Of a stretch of DNA of 64,000 nt, positions 52,558-64,000 are shown piece by piece (positions within the stretch are counted from its first letter, which is position 1; every line of letters begins with the position of its first letter). Made by a program: the position numbers and the translations under genes. Origin of the DNA: Campylorhamphus procurvoides (lineage: Eukaryota; Chordata; Aves; Passeriformes; Dendrocolaptidae); NCBI GenBank assembly GCA_013396655.1, contig WBMV01001920.1, forward strand, positions 418,632-482,631. The letters run 5' to 3'. The notes beneath the pieces are model-generated. The model saw nothing but the letters and a program-made list of their open reading frames with translations, was not told the DNA's origin and made no database searches.

Positions 52558-55532
52558 ATATCATTTGTATATTTTTTCCTCTTTCTGCTGTCTTTTGAAT
52601 GTTGTATGCATTTTTGGGAAAACTACGGAATAATGGAAAGGAGAAAGAAAAACAAAGCAGCACATTAAATCTTGCACTTGAGTGATTTTCTAAAGAGAAG
52701 GATAGCTTGTGGGAAAGTTGGAAAAGTCTGATGAGTGTTTTGGTTTTTTTCCTCTGCCACTTTTAACTTCGGAGAATTCAGTACGAAAAAAGAAAATGTG
52801 TTGGAGGGGGAAAAGCAAAGTCATGCACCTGTTCTGCTGCCTTCAGTAACAAAACTTAGTGAGAAATAGGAAGAGAAAGACATTTGGAATTTAAAAAGTA
52901 AAAAATAATCCATTTCTGAAATGCAATGAAAATGTCACATTTAAGTCAAGTAGAAATTCTTAGTTTTCTAATTCTCTCAAAAATAAAAAAAAATGGAAAA
53001 TAACGCCTTTTTTCTAGGAAAACTGTTCTTCAACAATCACCTTTTTTTGTGTGTGAAAAAGGTCAATATGTCTTAATTTCAGTGCTTTAGTGATTGTAGG
53101 TCTGATTATATATGACTCAGGAACATTATCACCTTCTAAAAAATTCTGTGTTTCTTGGCATTTGGGGAAAGAGGCTTTCCCAAAGAGCACAGCAGACACT
53201 GGAGGCTGAAAAGGGGAGAGCAGACATGCAAACATTTCTAGTGCAACCCTGAGGACCTGGTCCCACAAGCAGTCAGGCATCACTGGGTCTGTTGGAAACC
53301 AGGAGGCAATCAGGAGCTCAGAGGGGCACTTTGTCAGTGTCAGTCCCTTGCCTTGTCTGATGCTGAGCATTTGGAGATCCCATCATTATCTGACAGGCCT
53401 GAAAAAGCTAAGGGTTGGCCAGGACCTGGTCAGAGACAGGCTTAGTGATGTGACAGCGTGCCTGCAGCTTAAGCTAATCTACTTTCAGAAGGTGACACGC
53501 TGCTGGTCACTGTCAGCAGCCCGTGCAAAGCCATTACCCAGCCATATATAACCCTGAGAACATGAGGCTTCTGGGATCTGACAGGCAAGAGTAGGGCAGT
53601 GAGAAATATTTAGCCCAATGTGCTTCATTCACTTTCTATAGCTCCCTTCTCTCCTCCAGACTCCCTAATTGTTTTTTCAATGACCTCCCTGGTTTTTGCG
53701 GCAATAATTCAGCCTGGGAGACAGCTCTGTGCCCCACTGGTTCCCTGTATACAGGGGTACTGGGAGTCATTTTGCCCAAATTTTTTCTCCATTCGTTACA
53801 GGTCTTTCCCATCTGGTTAGCTGTGAGTCTGTAGGGGGGGTGAGCTGCAACATCTCTTGCGCCCCACTGTGTTTTCATCCCTCCTGCCCCGCCAGACCTA
53901 CTTAGCTAGAGGAACAAAGGGATTGCCATGCTTCCTTCTGCCTGAGATGAGTGGGAGCAGTGGCACTGCTCATGGGCAGGGCTGTTCTGGGGCTGTGATG
54001 GGGCGGAGAGCGACCGTGTACATCACAGTATTGCCTGTCCCAGCAGTGTTGCTGGACTTGGCTCCCTGCAGCCTTTGGCAGCTGGAATGGTATCTGGAAT
54101 CTCTCTGAGGGACTGGCAAATTCTGTTCCTGGTAATTTCTTCGGCTTGTTGCTTTTAACATTCAGGAATATGCATCCTCTGGCCTTGTGATTCTTTATTA
54201 TTATTTTGTAGATGTGTTGCCGACACATAGAGGGTCTGTCTGGCTGATTGCATTTGTGATTTTATTTCTTGATCATGTTGAAAGCATAGGGAAAAGACAC
54301 TGGAGTGACAGTGGAGCAGGTGCTGGGTGCGTGTGTAGTGGGAGTGAATGTATCCCCCTCTCACCAAACATTTCCTTGGTCTCACCTTGAATTTAATTTT
54401 TAATTTTCTTTTCCTGACACCTGCATGAAAATCAGCCAGAAGGTGCTGATTAAGCTTAGTGGAACTTTAAAGGAAGTCAGAAATGGTTGCATGACTTAAA
54501 AAAGGTGAAATCACAATAGTCAACACTTTATAAACCAGCAGTGTTTTAATGTAACTTGAGGCACTCAGTCCATGTGTGGTTTAGACCAGTGAAGTGAGCA
54601 GTTTTCTTGGTGCTGCCAGCCCCCGTCCTCACTACTTGCAATGCTGAGTTGCTGCAATTTGTTTTGGACTAGATTTATCATCTCATCAGAGCTGAGACCA
54701 TGTCTTGCTGTTGCAGAGATCGGTTTGGAGGCCACTGGGTATGACTGCAGTAATGGCAAAAGTAATAATCGTTACCATCGTTATGAGTAAGACCACAGCT
54801 CTGCCTCACATTCTGCCCAGGTCCTTGCCATGCAGAAAGCTGAAGAGGTGGGCACAGCTGTGTTTTTATAGGTCCTACAAACACCAGACCAGACTTCCAC
54901 GTGCTGTGATCTGGACTGGGTTTCTGAAGGATTTACTGCTGCCCTTCCCCACTGGGATGGTTTGCAGCAAATTAACCTTGCCTGATCCTAGGAGGCACTA
55001 GCACCACAGCTCCTGGGAAGTGCAGGTGCTTGTCGCCTTACACAGCTCTGTATTTATGCCACAGAGAGAGGAGAGCAGTTTGAGCTTGGGGAAGATGTTT
55101 ATCTACAAGATACATTGGGAGGATGTTGTAGCTGCTGATGAGTTAGGCTAGAAATCAAAATTAGATGTCCAGACATTTGACCAGTAGCTCCAAAAGAGGT
55201 TAACCAGGGTCAAGATTGGTCCTTGAATGGTTCTAGATGTGTTTGAAGATTGAGAGCATCTTTTCTTCATGCTGGGAGAAGATGAGTCCCGAGATGGATG
55301 AGGCAGCATCCAACCATGAGTCTTGACAGTCCGCTTCTTATATATTTGGCTTCTTTGTGTGTGCTCACGTGTTTGGTGTTACCTGCCTCCTTCCTCTGTT
55401 CCTCAGCAGACTGTGTCCAGCAGTGTGCATAACAGGTTTTGTCCTTTCTACTCACTGACAAAAAAAAAATCTCTTAAGCAAAGTAATGCCTTTTTCCAAG
55501 GAGTCGGTATTAATTTTGTTTCCTTTAAAAGC

Positions 55533-55687
55533 ATTGAAGGCCCCATCATTGAAAGCGCTCAAGGTCAAGTTGGATGGGGCTTTGAGCAACCTGATCTAGT
55601 GAAAGATATCCCAGCTGATGGCAGGGAAGTTGTATTGGATTATCTTTCAAGGTCCTTTCCAACCCAAACCTTTCTGTGATTCTGTGG
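55533..55687 (+). mobile_element. CR1 LINE 3' end, forward
   Basis: GGCCCCATCATTGAAAGCG, TCAAGTTGGATGGGGCTTTG, AGCAACCTGATCTAGTG, GATGGCAGGGAAGTTG and AGGTCCTTTCCAACCCAAAC, ending in TTCTGTGATTCTGTGG, the degenerate octamer repeat of CR1. This is the clearest forward (sense to LPP) copy, about 155 bases long. Confidence 0.93.
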
Positions 55688-57614
55688 TTGCCCTTCCTCC
55701 TTTCCCTGCCACTTACTTCTCTCCTGGTCTCCAGCTTTTAGACTTAAATTGGTATTTCAGCATTTCAACAGAGCTGGGGCCTTATGGAAACGCTGCCACA
55801 CAGCTGTTCCCATCTATGCTGGGCTCAGGAAGATGGAAAGGATTTATAGTTTGCAGATGAAGCAAATTCCCTCTTCTCCTCTTTTCTCTAGTTCCAGAAA
55901 ATGGGGCCTCACCCTCCAGGGCACACTAAGGAGGCATCTGGTGTGGAGTGAGGTTGGTGATGGCTGATCCACTGGCTTTGTGCCCACTGCCATGGGGCTG
56001 GTGGTGCTGGCATGGGATTACATTCTCCGTGGCATGGGGAGGAGAGCTGGCAGCTGCTCTCAAACAAGTGCCAGTGAGGCAGGGGAGCCAGGATATGCTG
56101 GGATGGCACTGGGGGTTGTGAGGCCAGAATCAGGGGCATGTAAAAATCTGCTGTCAGTCTGAGATCCCCAGAAAAGTCTGAGTCAAGGCCATTGGATGGC
56201 TTGAGCACAAGCTTTGTGGTGTGATATGCCTTTTGGTTTGAATCCCTCTGCTTTGAAGCTTGCTTTGGTAACCACAAAAGCTCTTTTCCCTTGCCTTTCC
56301 CCCTCCCTTCTAAGTAAAGCTCTGCAAGTCCCAGAGAAATGACACTATGCTGCTACAGGTGGAACACAGGGATGAGCTGGGGAGGTTCTGCTGGATTTCA
56401 GGTTTGGGTTTTTGAATCCACTGTTTGTGAGCATTAGCAAAGGTCCCTTTGGGTTGAATACACACTTTTGCCACTGTGTGCAGTCACTTGAAGCATGATT
56501 TCATGGTGGTAGAGAATGGAACAAATCCATCTTTGCCCACTGGGAAGGGTCAGTTCATTGTTTGGCTCTCAGTTGATCTCCTGCTGCAGCAAAGATGATC
56601 ATCTCCACTCCCAAGAAACCAAATTCCTCATATTCCTGCAATGTCTTTTTGTTCGTATGAATCAGACCAGGCATGTTTCTGAAGCTGCCTGAGACAGACT
56701 GAGGTGCTGCACTGCCAGTCCTGGCCAGAAAGGGATGTGCAGCCAGCATCCCTCACTGGACAGTGACTTGGTTTGTAGGGCTGCCTGGTGCTGGGACATG
56801 CTTCTCTGTCATCCTCTGAGGCTCCCAGGACATGCTTTACAAAATTAGGCACTTTGCTTTATGTAGCTGGGTCCTTCTAAATTCAGTATTTATTAGTGCT
56901 GATGTCCTTCCTTGTAGTTGCCACCTTGGTGCAGAAGCAGTTAATACGGATTTAATAATGGAAATGAAATGAGGGGATGAGACTCAAAGCAAGCTCTTTC
57001 CTTCTTCCTTTCCTTTGGCACCTTTCAGACATGGTGAACAACAGGTCTCACGTGAAGGTCTTGAAGTTTTAATTAAGTTTTTTTTTCAACCATCTCCTTC
57101 CATTTACCTTGGTTGGAGGACTGGGCAAGTGATTCATGAGACAAGGCACAACAGCAGGACTAACTCTAGGGTAAGGTTATGTCTTGGACACCAGTGTGTG
57201 TGCTGGAACCCAGCTGATCCAGATTTCTCAGGGCTTGACTCTCCATGCCTCCTCCTCTTCATGTGTGTAGAGGCTTTTGAGCACTAACAAATTATGTTCT
57301 GCTATGTCTGTAGGGGACTGGGAGCACGAACTGTCCAGCTGTTTATTGTTTTGCTGTTGTATTTTTTTATAGACAGATATACCTAGTGGGTTTTGTTTAC
57401 AGCAGCTGCTATCAGTAGCTCTGTCTTAATTTTTGAAGCTTGGGTATGGATTTATTGGACTAGACACTCTGTTGTAGCTGTGCTGTTCCCAGCTCTGCAA
57501 TCTCTGACAGTTCATAGAAGCTAACCAGGTCCAGAGTCTATTCATTATTTGCATTGAGAGCCCTGGAAGAATAAATTCAGACTGACTTGAAAGATTCTGT
57601 GGGATTTATGTGTG

Positions 57615-57626
57615 TTTTTTTTTTTT
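57615..57626. repeat. Poly-T run (12)
   Basis: Homopolymer in intron, preceded by TGTGTG. No associated element recognised. Confidence 0.9.
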
Positions 57627-59518
57627 CCTGATTGCCTGTGCTGGGTCCATACCCCATAGCAGGAGGAATTCTTGCTAGTGGAAGGGCTGTATTGGTTGAG
57701 TCAGAGGGGTGGTGTACCTGCTCCTTGGTGTATCTCATGCATTCCTGCAGGGCTGTGTTGTTGGTTGGAAGGGGGCTGGGGTGCAGGCACACTGAGATGT
57801 CTCAGCTGGTCTGTGTGTGCATTGTTCAACCCTAACATGAGATAATACAACTGAATCTTTTGCTGTGGTGGAAGCAGAAGCTGTCTGTCTTGCACATGTT
57901 GTGGACCACTGGTGCAGCCCAGACGAGGCATGGGAATGTCATTACTCTTGGTTCGATGCTGAATTTACCAGAGTATTTCCAGTAGGATCTGCTGGTCCCT
58001 GCCTTGCTCCTCAGCTCTGCCACCAGATGAAAAGATCATTGATGCTTCAGGAGGAAGGCAGTGGTGGGACAAAATGTTTGTCCTGGCCGAGTAATGTTCT
58101 AACACTTTTTTTGTCTCATCATTGCAATGGATGCTACATTCTCATCCCTTGCAGGACTGGGCTTGAAAAAAAGCAGAGCTGAAAAATGTAGTTGGAATGA
58201 AGAGGTAACTGTACTGTTGCAAATCATCCTGACTGAGCCTGAGCACAGTCCCTGTTTAGTGCTTGGTTTTTAAAGAAAGCTTTTTTAAAGCAAATATTAT
58301 AAACTTTTAAAGTAATTCTTAATCCTTGCCCTTGTTCTTCCCTGTGTTTCCTCTGCTGACTGAAATGCAGCAGATGAAGCAATACTTTATTCACTAGTGT
58401 CAGAACTGCATCATCCACAGGCTCTTACAAAATATAGCCAGTGAAAATGAACTTGAAGCTCCAGGCCTCTTTGTGGTGGGTTTGCTACCTTCTACACAAG
58501 AGCATTTAAAGCACAAACAAAGCCCCCAAACACTGCAGAACAAGCAGGAAGGTGGGGGTCCCTCATTAAGAAGTAGCTGTGAACCAGTTTGGAGCAGCCT
58601 TTTGGAAGTCTCCATTGATTTCTGTCTAATGACATCCTCTTTCCCGTTGGTTAGGAACCAAGTGAAACCAGTTGGAAATGAGTGGTGGTTCTCATTTGTA
58701 TAATAGTGGATTTAAACTGCCTCAAGCAAGCTGAGCCATGTTGAAGAGGCGTGAGACCAAGCTGATGCCTTTGTGCCCAGGCAGCATCCCTCCACTCGAT
58801 AGCTTGTGAGTTATGGAGACATGGAGTTTTGCCCAGTTGTCCATGGCACAGTGACCAGTATCAGGACCTGTGATTCTCACCAGTGTGAATAAACTGGCTC
58901 TGTGTGGGGCCTTCTGCTTTGATAGCAGTCATCCCAGAAGTTGTTGTGCTGGATAATAGTGTCTGCATCTGCTTTTTTTTTACCAGAGACAAATTTGTAG
59001 GTTTGTGTCTTTGCTTTGCTGTCAGGATGAGCATTTTCTTTTTTGAAATACTACCTCAGAAAAAGGCACTGGGAAAAAATGCAGCATAAAGCAGATGTAT
59101 AAAAACTGTTACTGAACCGGTATACTTATCTGTAGTTCACAAAATGTCAAGCCAAGCCACCAGGTTTCATTAAGTATTCTGACTGTGTTTTGTTAGAATT
59201 ACAAATATTAAATTTTCACTGGCTCTGGAACACGTTGCCTCTTATTTGGGAGCTACTTGAAGTAATGCCTAGCCTTGGGTTTCATTCTGGTGAGTGAGCT
59301 TGTATTTTCTCAGTTATTTGGTATCATAAAGTAAACATCACAGTCCTCAGCAGGTAGATTTTTAATTTTTTTCTGCCATGCCTCTTTTTTTTCTCATTTT
59401 ATTTTCCTCCTGTCTGTCTGTTCTTTCCAGATACTATACTTAATTTTTCCACTTCATTATTTCAAACATTGAATAATAATTCATCTTAGTAATGACCTGT
59501 TCTGTGAACCACAATAGT

Positions 59519-59577
59519 TTGAGTAGAATAAAGAAAAAGGGTCAAAAAAAGGGAAGGGAAAGCAGAAAGAAAAGATG
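59519..59577. repeat. Purine-rich low-complexity tract
   Basis: A/G-dominated stretch with A-runs separated by GGG, on the sense strand of the intron. No function is inferred. Confidence 0.65.
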
Positions 59578-61339
59578 TTTCTGACATACACTGGAATGGA
59601 AAGGAACCCTCTTTTTATTACTTGAATTGCAAACATCTGTCATCAACCGTATCAACCTTCCTTTTAAAAATATAATGTTTGTCCCATGTATATAGTTTTA
59701 AAGGGTTGCGGTGCCCAATCAAACCAAAAGACCAATCCTAATGCAGAAATAGCTTGAATTCAAGCAGGCAGCACTTGTCTCTTTTATTTTAATCTGAAAT
59801 TTTAACATCCTCCAGATGCTAGTCTGTTAAATAATAACAATTGTTATACTACAGTTAAAAGTTGAGTAATTTTCTTTTTGCCCTTGTTCACACAATACAG
59901 CTCTTCTACATGCTGAAAACTTAACTGTTATAGGAGAGGATTATACCTATGTTTTTCCTTTTCTCTGCCTAAAGCTTTTTTACCTTGCCAGAGTGAGTCC
60001 TGCTAAGTCAGAGCAACCAGTAAATGTCTATTGGATTATATTACAGGTTGGTCTAATAAAAGGTTAGAAGGATGAATGAGCAACTCTTGAAGCCACAGAA
60101 GCTGTACTTGTGGCCAAAGAGCAGGCATTTCTGGCAACGAACACTGCACAATTACAATCTGGACTAAATATACAAAGCCCAAAATGCTTGTTGCTGAGTA
60201 AAGCATGTTGAGATGAACTTGGCACAGGAGTTGAGGGTCTGTGAGCAGGACTGGGAGTCCTGTGGCTCTGCTTGGCGCGGGGAGGGTGATTTTGCAGGAG
60301 ATGAGCAGTTGCCAATAAGCAGATACCACTACCCTAAAATTTCCCTTCTGTCTTCTTTAACTAGCATGCAAGCTGGAAAGTCATAGGCATGGAAGAAAGC
60401 ACAGGAATGTTCTAGGGACTCAATTGGGGATTTACCCAAACTATTTGAGGAGCTGTGAAGTGTAGAAGACTCACAGGTCTTTTCCAATTCCTAATTCCTG
60501 TGATCACAATGACTAAGGAAGGGTTCTGGTTTAGACTAGACGTGATCCAGAGCATGAAGCCAAGCCTGGCACGAAGGGCTGGTTGGTATAAATTGAACTG
60601 GCATGACAACTGGTATTGGTTTTGCCAAGCATTGAATTTATGGGAAATAACATGGAGATGAGGAAGGGACCTGTGCATCTGGGCCACGTCTGTTACAAGG
60701 TCCACTTGGAAGTATTTAGCAACTGGCTTTTTCAGGTATTCTGCAATACCTGTTGTGTGAGGGTCTGCCCAGGGGTCCTGCCTCAGGAGCTGCCCAGAGC
60801 AAGCTGATGGGAGGAGAAGGGGCCCTCGAGAGTAGGAAAATGGTCCTGAAACAGTGCAGGTAAACACAATCTTACTTTTGAAAGTTTAATAGAAGAAATT
60901 ATATAAGTTTGAAATTTGTTATAATAAGTGAATGCAATGAGGGTTAGAATTCTGGCCAAGTGGAACCAATGGTCTCTGAGGTTGGTGGCCTGAAAATTAG
61001 CAGACCTGTTCTTTATTAATAACATCAACAATACCAACTTACCTTGACTTTTTGCCCCATGTATCCCTCAGTGCAAGCTCCCAGTCTGTGCTCCAAATTT
61101 CCTATCTCCTCCACTGGCCCCATCCCCTATGGCTTTTTCACAGAGTCAGTGCCAGGCTGTGACTGTTTCTGCATGAACTGGGAGCCTGTTGGGCATCCCA
61201 GTACCTTCCTTGGGATCACTGTGCACCTAGAGCTGGATCTATTTCCAGCCTCTTTCCTTATCCAGGGCAGTCTGTCTCAGCTCTTTGCAGGACTGGGTCA
61301 TCTCTCAGCCCCTGAAGTGTCATGATCAGCTTTACACAG

Positions 61340-61390
61340 TGCTGTCAAACCCTTCAAGGGGATGTTCTAACCCAAACTGTGCTATGTATG
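61340..61390 (+). mobile_element. Possible CR1 LINE terminal scrap
   Basis: ACCCTTCAAGGGGATGTTCT followed by AACCCAAACTGTGCTATG resembles the last bases of a forward CR1 (AAGGTCCCTTCCAACCCAAACCATTCTATG). Only about 50 bases match, so the call is tentative. Confidence 0.5.
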
Positions 61391-61639
61391 TGCAAAAGTT
61401 TTTTTTTCAAGAGAATGAAAAGGAATAATCATAGTTCGTAGGCCACTTATCAGGAAGGGTAAGAAAAGGAGGGTTGCTCAGTGAGGATCCATTAACAGTG
61501 CTCTGGCTGGTAGACAGTGAAGCACAGGAGGTAAAAGTCCATTCTTTTCCTTTCCCAGTCCTGTGATTTAAAATGTTTGAACGTGCACTTCAGAAGCCAG
61601 GGAAGTAAAAGCCCCCAGTTGTGCCTGGAGACTCTGCAA

Positions 61640-61800
61640 AGGCCACGGCGAGCGAAGGGGCTGCGGAGTGTTAATACAGTCCATCATTTTGTAACGAGCC
61701 CGATGTTCTTGTATGAGCCGTGTCAGGCTGTTGTCTGCACGCTGTCTTTGCTGATCACAGTAATCGGGTCATAAGAGAGGGAGAAGTAATAGTGCGTCTC
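61640..61800. promoter_or_regulatory. Local CpG cluster, candidate conserved element
   Basis: Ten CpG dinucleotides fall in about 155 bases (from CACGGCGAGCGAAGG at 61644 to GTGCGTCTC near 61793), while the surrounding kilobases have very few. No open frame or splice-site pair of note covers it. It is too small for a classical CpG island. Retained CpGs in intron suggest an unmethylated or constrained element such as an enhancer. Confidence 0.35.
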
Positions 61801-62013
61801 TTAGCAACCAGCCCCAGGAGAAAGAGAAAATTACTCAAACAGACTATCCAGCCAGGGAAGTAGAAAGATGAAATTTTCTGAAAGTCTATTGGAAAGTGCT
61901 TAGGGACATAATTCTTTTATGTGTGAGATCCTTACAGGCTGGATCCAATGTTATCAGAATCTTTTTTTTTTTCTTGTTGTCTTTCTGGTAAACTTTTATT
62001 TTTAATTGGCCTC

Positions 62014-62026
62014 AAAAAAAAAAAAA
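62014..62026. repeat. Poly-A run (13)
   Basis: Homopolymer about 40 bases after a T10 run (around 61963-61972). The T-rich/A-rich pair could form an imperfect hairpin, but no mobile-element boundary was recognised. Confidence 0.85.
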
Positions 62027-64000
62027 GGGAGAGAACCCTCTGAAACAGACATTTTAAAAAAATAAGTGACAGATTTTTGTGTTTTTGACAATGCTAAGGA
62101 GAAGAGAGGGAGGGGAGGCCAGTATGTCTCAGGCAGGAGATGAGGGCAGCCTCTTATCTCTGCGTGAGTGCTTTGAATGCTTCCCATGTCAGTACGAGCC
62201 AAAGCACGTTGCTGTATCTGCCAACGCCACAGTGGCATGTACAAAACAAACTTGTTGGGTCTCCATTGCATTGCACAGGGTATCACGTCCCATGAGTGTC
62301 ATAGACTGTGTGCTGTGCTGATTGACGGCTTGACTGAGAGCTGGACCCAACGTGCCCTCCCAGCAGCTGTGCTGGGAGCACCCAGCCAAGAGGTCAAACA
62401 GAGCAGGTACTGGTCCAAGTCCTGCCAGCAGCCTTTTTCTCATTATCCTGTTTTTTACCTCTTCCAAGCTACTGGTTTGTGTAAGACTTAGAGGGGGACA
62501 TCTTTGAGGCCTTCTGAAAGACCCTTTGGTAGCCCAATGTTGTCCCCAGGTCTCAGAGGGAGGGCAGTTGTGGGGACAGTCTGGAAGTCATAGTAATAAA
62601 TTCAGGCATATGCAGTTTGTGTATGGGATGGGGACAAGTTTGTGTGCATTAAAAGATTTTTATTATTCCAGAAAGTTTCTCTTTTGTTGTCAGCTAGTTG
62701 ACCTCCTTTCTGATGTGGCATCCTGGATGCTTAGGGAAGGCACCATGTCTGGCATGGTCTGCCCAGCAAGAGCATAAATCCCTGTGCATTGAATGGAAAG
62801 GCGCATAGTCTGAGATGGTTGAGACTCCCCAGATTTGTGATTTCATCCTTGAAACTATTTCAGGGACAAAACATTTTGAAAGACTGGCTTAGTCCTGGAC
62901 TTTGAGGAGACATAAGGGCACTGTTGCATGTGTGAAGTGGAACAGGCACTTGTAGGTGTCTGATCTAGGTGCTGATCTGTGGGCTTCCTCTGCTTCTGTC
63001 TGCTTTGCGATACCAGGCCAAATCTAAATTGTGCAGCAGGATCAACTTGCCTCCACAGAGGAGAGTTTGACTTCCTGTAACAGGTTTACCTTCAGATTCA
63101 TGTGATTTAGTGAAGGCTACAGCCATTCCCCCAAATTGGATTCTGGACAGTTGCATAAAGGCTCCAGACTGACCTCTGGGCTGCTGTGGTTAAGCTGTTT
63201 TTGGTACCTGGGTTCACTTGAGTCTTGCTAAAGTTTTTGGAGGCAAGGCTGACTTCAGCATCTTATCCTGGAAAAATTCTGTAGAAGAGAGGAGAAAAAA
63301 CTCAACCTTGCATCTGTACAGAAGTAATAGCTTAGGAGCAACATCTACTACTGTCAGGGAAAAGTGAGATAAGGAACAATATTCACTGTAACTTCTTCCA
63401 AGCAAATCATAGAGGCTGCTGCTTTGCTGTAGTGTCATAAAGAAAAAAGACTTTCTTCCTTAAAAGTTTAGTAATTGAAGACTTTCCTTGCTATTTTTGT
63501 GAGTACCAGTAAGTGATGTTTCCTGGAAATTTTCCCCCAAATCTATAAATACCACTCCAGGGCTTACAGCAGTGACTCAGTTTGGGAAGTCAACACCATG
63601 CACTTCCTCAGCACAGCCTGGTAGCCCCCCAGCTGGAGCAACTTCTGCAAAACTACTAATGGGTTGTTAATCTGCAGTACAATTGGGCTCCTTCTTGAAA
63701 ACTGAATTCCTGTAACTAATTATGACCTTCCTGTCATGTTAATGTTGATGGCACAGGGGGCAGAAGTGGCTGAAGCACAGTTTGAATCTGGAAAGTTATT
63801 GGCATTTTGAGTTGCCACCTTTCCTCTCAATAACATGCTCATCAAATGACCACAAGTGACAGATAGATGAGATGTTCCTAATTGCCACTGCTCACTGTCA
63901 TGGAACCAAGATTATTTCACAGATCTTGCTTTTGTAATTGGGCCCTTTCCTCCTTCCCATTACACTTTTGACATCACTTTCGTACCAGGCGGGCACAAAT

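Larger units (their letters stand above)
51478..64000 (+). other. LPP: LPP intron following the first coding exon (5' part)
   Basis: The sequence after the GTGAGT donor contains no second LPP exon: I looked for the proline-rich segment with FPPPP motifs that should follow and did not find it, so the intron runs past the window end. It holds a forward CR1 end at 55.5 kb, a weak CR1 scrap at 61.35 kb, homopolymer runs and a local CpG cluster at 61.65-61.8 kb. Stretches such as 55.9-56.2 kb and 57.6-57.8 kb are G-rich on this strand but carry no recognisable gene. Confidence 0.8.

Noticed and set aside
56238..56248. GGTTTGAATCC, one base off a tRNA B-box
   Set aside because: No matching A-box or acceptor stem at the right distance upstream (the nearest TGGCTTGAG lacks the invariant A), so neither a tRNA gene nor a tRNA-derived SINE is supported.
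57865..58182. 105-codon open frame on the + strand
   Set aside because: No recognisable domain and no flanking splice or regulatory evidence. Treated as chance.
31265..62026. Poly-A runs at 31265, 46022 and 62014 as possible tails of processed pseudogenes
   Set aside because: No gene-like sequence precedes any of them and no target-site duplications were seen. CR1 elements do not end in poly-A either.
1..64000. Intronic microRNA miR-28, CRISPR arrays, prophage or bacterial-type systems, viral gene remnants
   Set aside because: miR-28 is known from a later intron of mammalian LPP and its hairpin was not seen here. No arrays of spaced repeats, operons or viral frames are recognisable on either strand.

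Overview
This window looks like vertebrate, most likely avian, nuclear DNA, and nearly all of it is intron. It is AT-rich and depleted in CpG. It has no dense coding, no operons and no bacterial-type signals. The recognisable dispersed repeats are all CR1 LINE 3'-end fragments of the kind that dominates bird genomes; I saw no SINE, LTR or DNA-transposon copies. Species cannot be fixed from the sequence alone.

The one gene I can support is LPP (LIM domain containing preferred translocation partner in lipoma, zyxin family), on the + strand. Its first coding exon lies at 51270-51471: a 3' splice site, a 9-base 5'UTR remnant, the start codon at 51279, 64 complete codons plus one base, and a GTGAGT 5' splice site. 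These residues carry the conserved LPP N-terminus, including the segment (residues 41-57) reported as the alpha-actinin-binding site in human LPP. The proline-rich remainder and the three C-terminal LIM domains must be encoded further 3', beyond this window.

Layout: 1-51269 is read as the intron preceding the first coding exon (the promoter and 5' non-coding exons presumably lie upstream, since no CpG-island promoter is visible). It holds eight CR1 fragments before or around 41 kb and one at 43.8 kb, some simple repeats, and one short assembly gap at 34277-34308. 51472-64000 is the start of the next intron. It holds two further CR1 pieces, an overlapping pair of AATAAA signals about 1.1 kb after the exon, and an unusual cluster of CpG dinucleotides near 61.65-61.8 kb.

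No previously undescribed biological system is evident. The best leads are candidate regulatory islands inside the introns (3.8 kb, 35.85 kb, 61.65-61.8 kb), a possible intronic polyadenylation product of LPP, and a small ORF with a signal-peptide-like start at 10.47 kb. All of these rest on pattern reading and need alignment or RNA data. The many other open frames of 60-200 codons look like chance frames in intron.
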